In this document: positions 7,007 through 16,240 of the stretch, piece by piece
Layout of the letters: every line of letters starts with the position of its first letter
How positions within the stretch are numbered: the stretch's first letter is position 1
Assembly: GCA_938043965.1 (NCBI GenBank)
Contig: CALIQQ010000002.1
Span: 1 to 64,000, forward strand
Direction: 5' to 3'
Origin: an uncultured Candidatus Saccharibacteria bacterium
GTDB lineage: Bacteria > Patescibacteriota > Saccharimonadia > Saccharimonadales > Saccharimonadaceae
Length of the DNA: 64,000 nt
The notes under the pieces: generated by a model
Databases searched by the model: none
Seen by the model: the letters and a program-made list of their open reading frames with translations, nothing else
Told to the model about the DNA's origin: nothing
Translations under genes and position numbers: made by a program

Positions 7007-7972
7007 CCGTTCGTTTTTAATTTTCCTAAACCAAATATACGGCAAGCCATAAAGACTTCCGACCAAGTTAAGATATAGTTTGCGTTTTTTATCTAAACAT
7101 TTAAGTTGAAGAAATTCTGTTCTTCGCTCCAAAATTTTTTGCCGATAAATCTTGAAATACTTTTTTTCAATGCGACCGCTTAACGCAAAATCAAGGTATT
7201 TAAAGTATGCCAGCAGTAGCGAGTACTTTGCTGCCTCCGCCTCGCCTGAATTCTGAAAGAATCGCACCGCCGCCTCCGCCGCCTCTTCGCGTCTCTCGCA
7301 AAAAACTAGTTGATTCGTCTGCTTGGTGATTGAGTTGTTTCGTCTGAAATATCGATATAAAGCTAGGTCGAGATAAACTACTTTTTTTGCTCTCGCTAAC
7401 AGTTTATAGGTCGTTAAATTATCTTCGCAAATTTTTCCAACCGGAAATCGCACCTTATGAAAAAGCTCTTTTTTATAAAGTTTATTCCAAGTCACAATTT
7501 CGATATTTTTTTGGAATATCAATAAATCTTTTACGGCTTCTCTTCCAGTCTTAACTGTCATCGACTGCCTACTTTTAGTTTTTGCTATTCGCGTATTTTT
7601 TGGATAAACTTCAAAAAAACCACAAATCGCAATCTCTGCATCTGCCGCTTCCGCCGCCGTTATTAAATCCGCCAGAAAATTTGGCAAAATCTCGTCGTCG
7701 CCATCAACAAAAGCTAAAAAATCTCCCGTCGCTTGTTTAATTCCGGCATTACGTGCCGCCGACAATCCCTGATTTTTTTGGCTAATCACTCGAAAGTTTC
7801 GATATTTTTTGGCAAATTTTTGGCACAACAAAAGGGAATTGTCGGTTGAGCCATCGTCAATAATGATCACCTCAAATCGCGGATAGGTCTGTTTTTGAAT
7901 TGATTTTAAGCATCGTTCAATGTAGCCCTCGATATTATAAACGGGCACGATGACGGAAATCTTTTTTCGCAC
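6995..7972 (-). CDS. Family 2 glycosyltransferase
   Basis: 325 residues. The GT-A fold starts at once with ISVIVPVYNIEGYIERCLKS and contains IIIDDGSTDNS, GLSAARNAGI and the metal-binding FVDGDDEI (DxD-like). This is followed by the acceptor region with WNKLYKKELF and EDNLTTYKL. It would add a sugar to a lipid-linked or protein acceptor at the cytoplasmic face. The start is GTG. The C-terminal 90 residues are basic (KKYFKIYRQKILERR) and may contact membrane. It lies directly after glf on the minus strand, convergent with the exporter genes, and probably belongs to the same glycan pathway. Confidence 0.9.
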   Translation of the reverse strand: MRKKISVIVPVYNIEGYIERCLKSIQKQTYPRFEVIIIDDGSTDNSLLLCQKFAKKYRNFRVISQKNQGLSAARNAGIKQATGDFLAFVDGDDEILPNFLADLITAAEAADAEIAICGFFEVYPKNTRIAKTKSRQSMTVKTGREAVKDLLIFQKNIEIVTWNKLYKKELFHKVRFPVGKICEDNLTTYKLLARAKKVVYLDLALYRYFRRNNSITKQTNQLVFCERREEAAEAAVRFFQNSGEAEAAKYSLLLAYFKYLDFALSGRIEKKYFKIYRQKILERRTEFLQLKCLDKKRKLYLNLVGSLYGLPYIWFRKIKNERLVK

Positions 7973-7985
7973 TACTAATCCTTAG

Positions 7986-9146
7986 CTAAATTTCTAAAGT
8001 TTCTGCAAAATCAAGCGCGTTACGAATCGCCTTATCCATGTCCCAGTACTTGTAAGCACCAAGTCTTCCACCCAGTATCACGTTTGGATAGCGCTCGCCT
8101 AGTAGCTCCACGTAGTCACTATATAATTTTTCATTTTCTTCGTTATTGATTGGATAATAAGCCTCACCTCCGCGCACAAAATCTGCCGGATATTCACGCA
8201 CTGTGTAGGACTTTGACTGTTCAATCACTGCTGGCTCGTGAATTTGATAATACTTATAAAAATGCGTGCGGGTATAATCCACGTCTGCGTCCGCCTCGTT
8301 AATTACCGCGTGACCCAATTTTGAATCAGCACCTTCCGGCAACGTTTCATCAACCCATTCCGCCTCAAATCTAAGGGAACGATAAGGTAGCACTCCAAGC
8401 TCATAGTCGAGCAACTCATCAACTTGCCCACAATACAAAACTGGCATCGTCTCTGGTAAATCATCCATAATTTCAACAAACGATAGCCCTAGCTTTGTCG
8501 TGATATTTTCGTGTTCCAGCATATTAAGCACAATTTTACCGTAACCTTCAGTTGGGATGCCTTGGTGCTTTGCTGTCATGAAATAGCGGTCGTCGTGTGA
8601 ATAGCGCACCGGAATTCGTGACAAAATTGCTGCCGACAAATTAGTTGCATTAGTCGACCATTGTTTTTCTGAGTAATTCTTAATAAAAGTCGTATATAGC
8701 TTCTCGCCCACCAGGGAAATGCCTTTTTCTTCGAAATTCTTTGGCTCAGTAATACCAGCCTTCGCCGCCTCTTCTGCCACAAATTTTTCCGCTTCTTCCG
8801 GCCCCATATTTGTTCCGTAAAGCAAGTTAATTGTGTCTAGGTTAATTGGCATTGGGTATAATTTTCCGTCATGTCGTGTTGGTACTGTGTGCACATAATT
8901 ATTAAACGTACAGAATCTAGTAATATAATCCCAAACCGCCTCATCATCAGTGTGAAAAATGTGTGAACCGTATTTGTGAATTTCAATACCGGTTTTCTCA
9001 TCGCGATAAGAGTAGGCGTTACCGGCCACATGTTCGCGTCGGTCGATCACTAAAACTTTTTTACCTTTTTCGGCCATTCTTTCTGCTACGGTTGCCCCGT
9101 AAAGTCCGGCCCCCACCACCACTAAATCAAATTTCGAATAATCCAT
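7986..9146 (-). CDS. glf: UDP-galactopyranose mutase
   Basis: 386 residues. The FAD-binding N-terminus DLVVVGAGLYGATVAERMAE is followed by DRREHVAGNAYSY. GIEIHKYGSHIFHTDDEAVW and NYSEKQWSTNATNLSAAILSRIPVR are conserved active-site regions of Glf. ARDxRTHFYKY-like and GGRLGAYKYWDMDKAI segments near the end are also typical. The enzyme interconverts UDP-galactopyranose and UDP-galactofuranose, so galactofuranose is likely part of the exported glycan. The ATG at 9146 is chosen because a TATACT -10 box ends six bases upstream. A nine-residue extension would lack a promoter or ribosome site. Confidence 0.95.
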   Translation of the reverse strand: MDYSKFDLVVVGAGLYGATVAERMAEKGKKVLVIDRREHVAGNAYSYRDEKTGIEIHKYGSHIFHTDDEAVWDYITRFCTFNNYVHTVPTRHDGKLYPMPINLDTINLLYGTNMGPEEAEKFVAEEAAKAGITEPKNFEEKGISLVGEKLYTTFIKNYSEKQWSTNATNLSAAILSRIPVRYSHDDRYFMTAKHQGIPTEGYGKIVLNMLEHENITTKLGLSFVEIMDDLPETMPVLYCGQVDELLDYELGVLPYRSLRFEAEWVDETLPEGADSKLGHAVINEADADVDYTRTHFYKYYQIHEPAVIEQSKSYTVREYPADFVRGGEAYYPINNEENEKLYSDYVELLGERYPNVILGGRLGAYKYWDMDKAIRNALDFAETLEI

Positions 9147-9152
9147 AACTCT

Positions 9153-9158
9153 AGTATA
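9153..9158 (-). promoter_or_regulatory. -10 box for leaderless glf
   Basis: On the minus strand TATACT lies six bases before the glf ATG, with no Shine-Dalgarno site between. Confidence 0.5.
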
Positions 9159-9202
9159 GCATAAAACGGTCACCGATTTTCCCAGTTTTATTCTCTCTGT
9201 GA

Positions 9203-9208
9203 TATAAT
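9203..9208 (+). promoter_or_regulatory. -10 box for the sugar transferase gene
   Basis: TATAAT about 33 bases before the presumed ATA start, leaving a short leader that contains AGGAGG at 9230-9235. Confidence 0.5.
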
Positions 9209-9240
9209 GATTTTAGCGACAGTTTTGACAGGAGGTTAAT

Positions 9241-10686
9241 ATAAAACGCGATACAGGTATCGTTTTTCGGGTGGCGTTGGTTATAGGTGATATAATCGCA
9301 ATCGTCACCTCTTTTCTTTATGCCTATCTTTTTCGCATCCATCTCGATTCGCGCCCCTATTATTTTACTGCTAACACCAGCGAATTTACCCTTGCCATTC
9401 TTACTCTTCTGCCAATCTGGATTTTTATTCTTTTTGCCTTTGGTCTTTACTCAAATAAAATCATCCTATCGCGCTCTCGTCTTTCTGAGATTTGGCGTCT
9501 CGCTATCGCTAGCGTGGTTGGCACAATGTCTATCATTTCGGTCGATTTCTTTCTTAAAACTAACCTTTTTCCAGTTCGCCCTATCGCTCTCTACGCTACA
9601 GTCACGTGTTTTTTGGCCCTCGTCATTTATCGTGGCTTCGTTAAACTCCTTCGACGTCAGTTTATTCGTCAAAAAATTGGTTTGCGCAAAGTGTTAATCA
9701 TTGGTGACAGTATTAACACCTCTCGCCTCATTTCCAGCATTGTTGATTTTCCGAAGGACGGTTTTCAACTTGTTGGCGTGGTGGCTCGTGTCGGCCTGAT
9801 CCCGAAGGACCAAAGATCTCTTCGCTTTTCATCTCTAAAGCGCGCACTCTTAAATACTAAGCCTGACCTCATTTTTCAAACTGACGAAAAATCTACTGAA
9901 TATGTCTATAAAAAAGCCATCGAACATCACCTCTATTATTATTTTGTGCCAACCGAATCGACCCTCTCTCAACACATGGGGGAATTGGAATTAGTTGGTA
10001 ACACTCCAGTTATTCTCGTTAAATCCACTCCGCTTATTGGTGGTGCAAAAGCTATCAAACGCCTCATAGATCTCCTTCTTGGTTCACTAATTCTACTCTT
10101 TGCTCTCGTTCCTATGTTGCTCATTTTTATTATCCAAAAACTCCTAAATCCAAAAGCTCGTGCCATCTACACTCAAACTCGCCTCACTCGTTTTAATACG
10201 AAAATTAAAATTTATAAATTCCGTTCCATTAAGCCAGCTTACAGTGGTCTCTCCCCAGAAGATGCTTTTAAGAAAATGCAAGCCGAGCAGGTGATTAAGA
10301 GCGCAAAAAAATACATTGACGCCTACCGTAAGAATGGTGATTATCTTGAAAATGATCCCCGCATGACTAAATTTGGCGATTTTTTACGTAAAACTTCACT
10401 TGATGAGCTACCACAACTGCTCAACGTTCTAAAGGGCGACCTATCTTTAGTCGGCCCACGTGCTCTTGTACCAGGGGAACTAAAAGATTACGGCGACCGC
10501 AGTCTTCTTCTTTCAGTTAAATCCGGTCTCACTGGTCTTGCCCAGGTTTCTGGCCGTCGCGACATCAGCTTCGCCGAACGTCGCGCCCTCGACCTCTATT
10601 ATGTCCAGAACTGGTCTGTCCGCTTTGATCTTCAAATTCTCGCCCGCACCGTAAAGGCTGTGCTTACTCGAAAGGGAGCTAAATGA
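9241..10686 (+). CDS. Polyprenyl-phosphate sugar phosphotransferase (WbaP/WcaJ-like); probable AUA start
   Basis: 481 residues. Four N-terminal membrane segments and a central nucleotide-binding-like region lead to a C-terminal catalytic domain. That domain contains [54 protein letters not shown] and [16 protein letters not shown]. All are signatures of initiating transferases that load the first sugar phosphate onto undecaprenyl phosphate. The usual start (Met-Lys-(Lys/Arg)-x-x-G-I) corresponds here to ATA-AAA-CGC. ATA 9241 lies five bases after a perfect AGGAGG. The next standard start, GTG 9271, has no ribosome site and trims the first membrane helix. An in-frame stop at 9226-9228 closes the frame upstream. 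I place the start at ATA. Confidence 0.9.
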   Translation: MKRDTGIVFRVALVIGDIIAIVTSFLYAYLFRIHLDSRPYYFTANTSEFTLAILTLLPIWIFILFAFGLYSNKIILSRSRLSEIWRLAIASVVGTMSIISVDFFLKTNLFPVRPIALYATVTCFLALVIYRGFVKLLRRQFIRQKIGLRKVLIIGDSINTSRLISSIVDFPKDGFQLVGVVARVGLIPKDQRSLRFSSLKRALLNTKPDLIFQTDEKSTEYVYKKAIEHHLYYYFVPTESTLSQHMGELELVGNTPVILVKSTPLIGGAKAIKRLIDLLLGSLILLFALVPMLLIFIIQKLLNPKARAIYTQTRLTRFNTKIKIYKFRSIKPAYSGLSPEDAFKKMQAEQVIKSAKKYIDAYRKNGDYLENDPRMTKFGDFLRKTSLDELPQLLNVLKGDLSLVGPRALVPGELKDYGDRSLLLSVKSGLTGLAQVSGRRDISFAERRALDLYYVQNWSVRFDLQILARTVKAVLTRKGAK

Positions 10687-13607
10687 AAACTCCCGCGATA
10701 AAAACACCAAAGCTGAAGCCCTCTGTAGCAAAATCCCCAGAAAATAAAGTCCCAGCCATAAAAGTTGCTCTCGTTTGTGACTGGCTCACCGAGCTCGGCG
10801 GCGCCGAAAAAGTCCTCTTGGCTTTTCATGAAATGTACGAAGATGCTCCAATTTATACCTCCCAGTACCGCCCGCGCAAAGCGCATTGGTTTAAGGGTAT
10901 GGATGTTCGCACCGGCTGGCTCCAACTCTTTCCGGCCTGGTCTCGTCGCCTCATCGTCCCTCTCCGCCAGCACTTCTTTGCCCATCTCGACCTCTCGGAA
11001 TATGACCTTATTATCTCTGTTACCGGTGCCGATGCTAAGTTTATTCAACCAAGAGGGAAGCATATCTGTTTCTGTCACGTACCAACTCAGTATTACTGGG
11101 GGAAATACCACGAATATCTTAAAAATCCAGGCTTTGGGCCGCTCAACCCCCTCATTCGGCCCATTTTCAGAAAAATCGCCCCTCGCTTACGTCAACGCGA
11201 TTTCCTCGCTTCGCAAAAACCAGACCAATTTATTACTATTAGTCAGTTCGCAAAACAGGAAATCGAAGCTTTTTATAAGAGGGAAGCAAAGGTCATCAGT
11301 CCCCCTGTTAATATCGGCGTTTTTACACAAGCTGTGGATAACTACAACACTAAAAAAGGGAAAAGTCAAATGAAGAAATCACATAATAAAGCAATAAAAT
11401 CAAATAAAAGTCAAGACAAGAAATCCGAACAAAAGTTTTGCACAAAACTCGAAAATGTGGAAAACTTAAGCGTTTTAGCTAAAATCATCGCCAAACATCC
11501 AAACGGCTTCTACCTTAACTTTTCACGCCAGGTCAACTGGAAGCGCCTTGATCTAATCATTAAGGCCTGCAAAAAGCTCGATCTCGACTTGGTTTTGATT
11601 GGTAGCGGGCCTGAAAATAGTCGCTTAAAAACCCTCGCTAAAGGTTTTAACAAAATTTCTTTCGTTAAGGCTCTCCCCCAATCCGATCTTGCCGTTTTTG
11701 CTTCACTCGCTAAAGCCTTCATTTTTCCCTCCGAAGAGCCCTTCGGTATTGCTCCTGTAGAGGCTCTCGCAGCCGGCTGCCCTGTCATAGCCTACAAAGG
11801 CGGCGGCGCCTTAGATTTCATCCAGGATGGCGAAAATGGCCTCTTCTTCGAGGCTCAAACTGAGTCGTCACTCGCTAAAGCCTTAAAAAAGTTCGATCAA
11901 GGCAAGGTCAAACTAAACACTCCAGTAAAAATCAGCCAATCCGTGAAGCAATTTGCTACTAAGACCTTCAAAAAGAAATTCAAACAAGAAGTTAAAGATT
12001 TTGAAGAGCTTTTTTCTCCAGTCTCCACTCCAGCTCCAGTCTCCACCCCAGACACTTCGGTCTCCCCAGCTGCTAAGATTACCTCAACCACTAAAGTCTC
12101 CCTAACCGCTAAGATTGTTTCCACTTTTCGCTCAGCCTCTTCAGCGACCATAAACTTCCTAAAAAACCTCACCATCGACAAAATTCGTCACGGACTAGTT
12201 TTCTGCCTACCGGCAATTCTCTTCCTCTCAAATTTCCCTCTGCTTCAATTCGGCGAAAACTCCTCCATGCACTTTAAACTTAATCTTCCACTGCTTTGGC
12301 TCGGCCTCTTCTCTCTCCTCTCTATAAAAACCGCCGTCAGCTACTTCAAGGCCCATCTAAAAACCCCACTGCTCGGCTTCCCGATCGTGCTGATGATTTC
12401 CTGTCTCACCTCAATTAACCCCATCCGGGCTCTCTTTACTTTTCTGGTCGTCTCCTGTCTCGTCATTTCCATCATCGCACTCTCTGAATTCTTCCGCCAG
12501 ATATCAGCTCCGAAAAAGCCCCAATTTTTAAATCAGCTCAAGCGAATTTTTCTGACCAGCTCCGCAATCATATCCCTGTTCTGTGTTTTACAGCTACTGA
12601 CCGACGCCCTCGGCCTCTCAAATGCCATTACTCGCATCTGTTCTAGCTGCACCGCTCAAATCTTTGGGTTCCCCCACGCCAACGGCCTAGCTATCGAACC
12701 CCAATTTATGGGCTCATTGCTAATCGCCCCACTATTTTTCGCCCTTAATTCCCTACTAGAAAATAAAAATAAGAAAAGTCAAATAAAACTAACTCTAGTA
12801 GTCATCCTGATTTTTATGGCTTTTCTTCTCACTCTTTCCCGTGGCGCCATCTTCTCTGTTACTGTCGCCCTATTCTTCCTCCCTATCTTCCTTAAAAGTC
12901 TCAAGAAAACCCTTAAAATCGCTGGTCTCACCACTCTTTCCGTTATTTTGGCCCTCATTTTTCAAGGTTCTTTGGCCACAGTTGGCCCTACAAACACTTC
13001 TTTTGAACAAGCAGTCTCTACCGCAGTTAATCAACTAACGCTTGGCAAAATCGCTCTAGTTGATAATCAGGCCCAGTCTAAGCTCGAAAATAACTCAGAA
13101 TCTATCAAAAACCCCACCGAAAACCCCACAGAGCTCACCAAAAGCCCAACCAAAGACCCAACCACAGACCCTACCCCTAGATTTACCGGCTACGTTGCGG
13201 AATCGACCGACCGTCGCCTCGAGCTTGCAACTTTTGCGCTTAAAATCACCGCCGCTCATCCAACCAACACTCTTTTTGGCACCGGACTCGGCTCAGCCGG
13301 AACCGAAATGTATGTTCACTTCCCGAAGCAACAAGGCCACGAAAAAGAAATCGTCCAAAATCAATATCTCGAAACCATTCTTGAAATTGGCTTCATCGGC
13401 CTCATTCTCCTCATTTTGAGCCTCGTTACCTTCATTAAACTCTCTGGCTTCAAGTTTGAACCATACACTGTCGCCACTCTCCTTGCCTTCGCCATCTCGC
13501 TCTGTTTCTTCTCTGGCTACCCGAACGCCCTTCACATTTATCTCCTCCCTGTCGTATGTTATAATTTAATGTATGAAAAAAATCGTCTTCCCAGAGCATC
13601 AAAATGA
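10683..13607 (+). CDS. Fusion of a GT4 glycosyltransferase and an O-antigen ligase/polymerase-like membrane domain
   Basis: 974 residues. Residues about 26-430 are a GT-B glycosyltransferase: LVCDWLTELGGAEKVL, then HVPTQYYWGKYHEYL. The donor-binding half has LIGSGPENSRLKTLA and the EEPFGIAPVEALAAG E-x7-E motif. A Lys-rich insert (about 222-265) separates its two halves. A Pro/Ser/Thr linker (about 440-490) leads to about 10-12 membrane helices (500-960). These carry the Wzy/WaaL-type signature LSRGAIFSV, a large extracellular loop and GTGLGSAGTE...QNQYLETILEIGF. The first half would build a glycan and the second would polymerise or ligate it outside. The two are usually separate proteins. The start overlaps the previous stop (ATGA). 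Confidence 0.9.
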   Translation: MKTPAIKTPKLKPSVAKSPENKVPAIKVALVCDWLTELGGAEKVLLAFHEMYEDAPIYTSQYRPRKAHWFKGMDVRTGWLQLFPAWSRRLIVPLRQHFFAHLDLSEYDLIISVTGADAKFIQPRGKHICFCHVPTQYYWGKYHEYLKNPGFGPLNPLIRPIFRKIAPRLRQRDFLASQKPDQFITISQFAKQEIEAFYKREAKVISPPVNIGVFTQAVDNYNTKKGKSQMKKSHNKAIKSNKSQDKKSEQKFCTKLENVENLSVLAKIIAKHPNGFYLNFSRQVNWKRLDLIIKACKKLDLDLVLIGSGPENSRLKTLAKGFNKISFVKALPQSDLAVFASLAKAFIFPSEEPFGIAPVEALAAGCPVIAYKGGGALDFIQDGENGLFFEAQTESSLAKALKKFDQGKVKLNTPVKISQSVKQFATKTFKKKFKQEVKDFEELFSPVSTPAPVSTPDTSVSPAAKITSTTKVSLTAKIVSTFRSASSATINFLKNLTIDKIRHGLVFCLPAILFLSNFPLLQFGENSSMHFKLNLPLLWLGLFSLLSIKTAVSYFKAHLKTPLLGFPIVLMISCLTSINPIRALFTFLVVSCLVISIIALSEFFRQISAPKKPQFLNQLKRIFLTSSAIISLFCVLQLLTDALGLSNAITRICSSCTAQIFGFPHANGLAIEPQFMGSLLIAPLFFALNSLLENKNKKSQIKLTLVVILIFMAFLLTLSRGAIFSVTVALFFLPIFLKSLKKTLKIAGLTTLSVILALIFQGSLATVGPTNTSFEQAVSTAVNQLTLGKIALVDNQAQSKLENNSESIKNPTENPTELTKSPTKDPTTDPTPRFTGYVAESTDRRLELATFALKITAAHPTNTLFGTGLGSAGTEMYVHFPKQQGHEKEIVQNQYLETILEIGFIGLILLILSLVTFIKLSGFKFEPYTVATLLAFAISLCFFSGYPNALHIYLLPVVCYNLMYEKNRLPRASK
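13560..13565 (+). promoter_or_regulatory. -10 box for leaderless pta, inside the upstream gene
   Basis: TATAAT ends seven bases before the ATG at 13573 and lies within the last codons of the preceding fusion gene, so pta is probably transcribed separately. Confidence 0.5.
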
Positions 13608-14379
13608 GATTATTAAAGCAGCCATCGCCGAAGCTAAAGCTGAATTTCCAGATACTTTCGAGCCAGTTTTTGCCGATTCGCTCGCCTCTGCTTGCGAAAA
13701 AGTTCGTGATGGCCTCGCTGATGCCATGATTGCTGGTATTGACTACACCTCTCGTGAAGTTATTTTGGCTTGCCGGGATATTATTGGGGTTCGCCAAACC
13801 GGCAAAACTGAGTACAGTGAAACTACTGGCCGCCCTCTGAAAAAGACTTTTTCCGCTAGTTTCGTCTTAACTAGAGGTGACGAGACTTACATTCTTGGCG
13901 ATGCTGCCGCCTGTAAAAACCCCGACGAGCATATGCTTTATGACATCATTCTTCAAACTCATGAGACCGCTGAAGCAATTTTAGCCGAGCAACCTCGTGT
14001 GGCCGTGCTCTCTTTTTCTACTCTTGGCTCTGGTGGTAGCGATGACTCAATCGACCGTGCGCGCAAGGTGATTAACCGCATTCAATCTGAAAATAGCGAT
14101 ATTGCTATTGACGGAGAACTTCAGCTTGATGCTGCAGTCAATCCTAGTATCGGTAATAAAAAAGCCCCAGGCTCAACCGTAGCTGGCCGCGCCAATGTAC
14201 TCATTGCCCCCGACCTTAATTCTGGCAACATTCTCTATAAAGCCATGGAACAATTCGGCGGCTTTACTGCAGCTGGCCCCATCCTACAAGGTTTTAACGC
14301 CCCAGTTTCCGACCTTAGCCGCGGTAGTACTAAAGAGGATGTCCTAGCTGTTATTAAGGCGGAACTGGCTCTCATCTAA
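13573..14379 (+). CDS. pta: Phosphate acetyltransferase (PTA/PTB family)
   Basis: 268 residues, shorter than the usual 320-330. Typical segments are DGLADAMIAGIDYTSREVILACRDIIGV, VAVLSFSTLGSGG, DGELQLDAAVNP, KAPGSTVAGRANVLIAPDLNSGNILYK and the catalytic-loop match GFNAPVSDLSRGSTKEDV. The enzyme converts acetyl-CoA and phosphate to acetyl phosphate, which acetate kinase uses to make ATP, fitting a fermentative lifestyle. No acetate kinase is in the window. The N-terminus is compact compared with E. coli Pta domains. It overlaps the previous gene by 35 bases, and its stop overlaps the next start (TAATG). Confidence 0.88.
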   Translation: MKKIVFPEHQNEIIKAAIAEAKAEFPDTFEPVFADSLASACEKVRDGLADAMIAGIDYTSREVILACRDIIGVRQTGKTEYSETTGRPLKKTFSASFVLTRGDETYILGDAAACKNPDEHMLYDIILQTHETAEAILAEQPRVAVLSFSTLGSGGSDDSIDRARKVINRIQSENSDIAIDGELQLDAAVNPSIGNKKAPGSTVAGRANVLIAPDLNSGNILYKAMEQFGGFTAAGPILQGFNAPVSDLSRGSTKEDVLAVIKAELALI

Positions 14380-14954
14380 TGCCACTCAAAGCCTTCTTTA
14401 AAAATGGCGTCCTTTCCGAGCCAGCCGATTCCATCACGGCCGGTTTTGTTCAAGCTCTTACTTTAGGCCTAATCCGCTACATGGGCAATTCTCGCACCAC
14501 TACTTCCGGTATGGAGCGCCCATTGAGCGCAATGTTGAGCTATGATGAAGCCTCCGCTCGGGTAGAGCAGTTTTTTGAGGATGCCATCGAAACTCTTGGC
14601 GTCGAACATGCCGATGTTGGTCGTCTCAGTCGAAACGCTTTGAAGATTGCTTTTTTTGACCTCAATTTTGACCTCGGCATTTTAATTCGCACTAAAAATG
14701 ATTTAGTGAACATTGAGATTTTTGAACGTGGTGATGATATTGGTGGACTTGAAGCTAGTCTGCCAGGCGGTGTCAACTTTGAGGGTAAAGTTAAATCTGT
14801 GAATTATGCTCTGCCGATTCCTCAGATCGCAGTTAATCATATCGAGCATTCCCTAAATACCGCAGTCGGTTTCGATGTTAAGCCGGCTGAATTTCATCAA
14901 GATCTCAGTAACATTGCTCTCGAAGTCTATAAAAAACACCAAAATCTCAAATAA
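14379..14954 (+). CDS. Conserved-looking hypothetical protein coupled to pta
   Basis: 191 residues, not recognised. There is no signal peptide or membrane helix, so it is probably cytoplasmic. It has alternating hydrophobic segments such as LKIAFFDLNFDLGILIRTKNDLVNIEIFERGDDIGGLEAS, which suggest a mixed alpha/beta fold. Its start codon overlaps the pta stop (TAATG), so it is translationally coupled to phosphate acetyltransferase. The codon use matches its neighbours. It could be a partner or regulator of Pta, but nothing in the sequence proves this. A separate -10 box follows it for murC. Confidence 0.8.
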   Translation: MPLKAFFKNGVLSEPADSITAGFVQALTLGLIRYMGNSRTTTSGMERPLSAMLSYDEASARVEQFFEDAIETLGVEHADVGRLSRNALKIAFFDLNFDLGILIRTKNDLVNIEIFERGDDIGGLEASLPGGVNFEGKVKSVNYALPIPQIAVNHIEHSLNTAVGFDVKPAEFHQDLSNIALEVYKKHQNLK

Positions 14955-14989
14955 CTACCCTTAGCGCACACAAAAACCATCAAAAATGA

Positions 14990-14995
14990 TAAAAT
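14990..14995 (+). promoter_or_regulatory. -10 box for leaderless murC
   Basis: TAAAAT preceded by TGA lies six bases before the ATG at 15002. No Shine-Dalgarno site is present. Confidence 0.5.
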
Positions 14996-15001
14996 AAAGC
15001 T

Positions 15002-16222
15002 ATGAATATCTATATTTCTGGCATTTCTGGTACCGGTATGGGGCCCCTCGCGCTAATGGCGAAACAGGCTGGTCATACCGTTTTTGGCTCTGATCGTCAC
15101 CGCGGTCCTATCACCGCCGAGCTTGAGCGTGAGAACATTAAGTTTGAGATTGGCGACCAAGATGGCACTTTTCTTGATTCGCTCGACATTGACTGGTTTG
15201 TCTATACTTCTGCCCTCCCTAAAGACCATAAAGAGCTTGTTTTAGCTCAGGCAAAGGGCATTAAATGTTCAAAGCGTGACGAGCTGATTTCTTTTTTAGT
15301 TGAAGCCTTAAATCTTAAAATGGTGGCAGTTGCTGGTACGCATGGTAAAACTACCACGACTTCGATGCTCATCTGGGCCGCAAAGCAGCTACGACTCCCC
15401 GCTGCCTATTTGGTTGGCACCACGCTTGGTTTTGCCGAATCTGGCAGCTATCAGTCCGGCGACCAATTCTTTATCTATGAGGCCGATGAATATGATCGCA
15501 ACTTCTTGAAGTTTAATCCATGGCTCTCTCTAATTACCGTAGTTTCCTATGATCATCCCGACATCTACCCTACCGAGGATGACTACCGTGCTGCCTTTAA
15601 GACTTTTGAGTCTCAGTCCGGCACTGTTTTATTTGGCGGGGAAATGGACTCGCGCATCTCGTTAGCTGGCCGTGCTCGCCGTGAAGATGCCTCTCTTGCA
15701 CTTAAAGCCATTCAAAAAATGGCCGCAGCTCTTGGTCAAACTTTTACTGACGACGCTATTATAAAAGTCATGAACGATTTTCCAGGCGTTGGTCGCCGCT
15801 TTGAGCGCATTAGTGACGGGGTCTATTCCGATTATGCTCATCATCCTGAAGAAATCGCCGCCACATTGAATGTAGCGAAGGAAGAAGCGGACCATCTCGG
15901 TAGAAAAGGTGTAGTGGTAATTTATGAACCACACCAAAACACTCGTCAGCACCAGGTTAAATCCGGCTACCGCTCCGCTTTCAATCAAGCCACGCAGGTT
16001 TTTTGGCTCCCGACTTATCTTAGCCGTGAAGACGAAACTCTACCTATTCTCACCCCAACCGATTTCATCAACACGCTTGATCACCCAGAATTAGCTCTTC
16101 CTGCCGAGCTAAATGATGATTTGGCCACTCGGCTCAAAACACTTCGTGACGAAAACTATCTCATCTTGCTTATGACGGCTGGCCCAGCCGACGCTTGGCT
16201 TCGTCAAATTTTCCAAACTTAG
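15002..16222 (+). CDS. murC: UDP-N-acetylmuramate--L-alanine ligase
   Basis: 406 residues, shorter than the 450-490 typical of MurC. The N-terminal UDP-binding domain starts IYISGISGTGMGPLA. The ATP loop GTHGKTTTT is at 112-120. YEADEYDRNFLKFNPWLSLI, VVSYDHPDIYPTEDDY and GVGRRFE follow, and the C-terminal domain has YSDYAHHPEEI and EPHQNTR. The enzyme adds L-Ala to UDP-MurNAc, the first step of the peptidoglycan stem peptide in the cytoplasm. The short recycling ligase Mpl is an alternative, but the pattern fits MurC better. The start is set by the -10 box six bases upstream. Confidence 0.92.
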   Translation: MNIYISGISGTGMGPLALMAKQAGHTVFGSDRHRGPITAELERENIKFEIGDQDGTFLDSLDIDWFVYTSALPKDHKELVLAQAKGIKCSKRDELISFLVEALNLKMVAVAGTHGKTTTTSMLIWAAKQLRLPAAYLVGTTLGFAESGSYQSGDQFFIYEADEYDRNFLKFNPWLSLITVVSYDHPDIYPTEDDYRAAFKTFESQSGTVLFGGEMDSRISLAGRARREDASLALKAIQKMAAALGQTFTDDAIIKVMNDFPGVGRRFERISDGVYSDYAHHPEEIAATLNVAKEEADHLGRKGVVVIYEPHQNTRQHQVKSGYRSAFNQATQVFWLPTYLSREDETLPILTPTDFINTLDHPELALPAELNDDLATRLKTLRDENYLILLMTAGPADAWLRQIFQT

Positions 16223-16240
16223 TGTGTTATAATAAATAAA

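Noticed and set aside
10632..11111. Minus-strand frame of 159 codons
   Set aside because: It lies antisense to the well-supported sugar transferase and GT4 genes, has no ribosome site and no recognisable motif.
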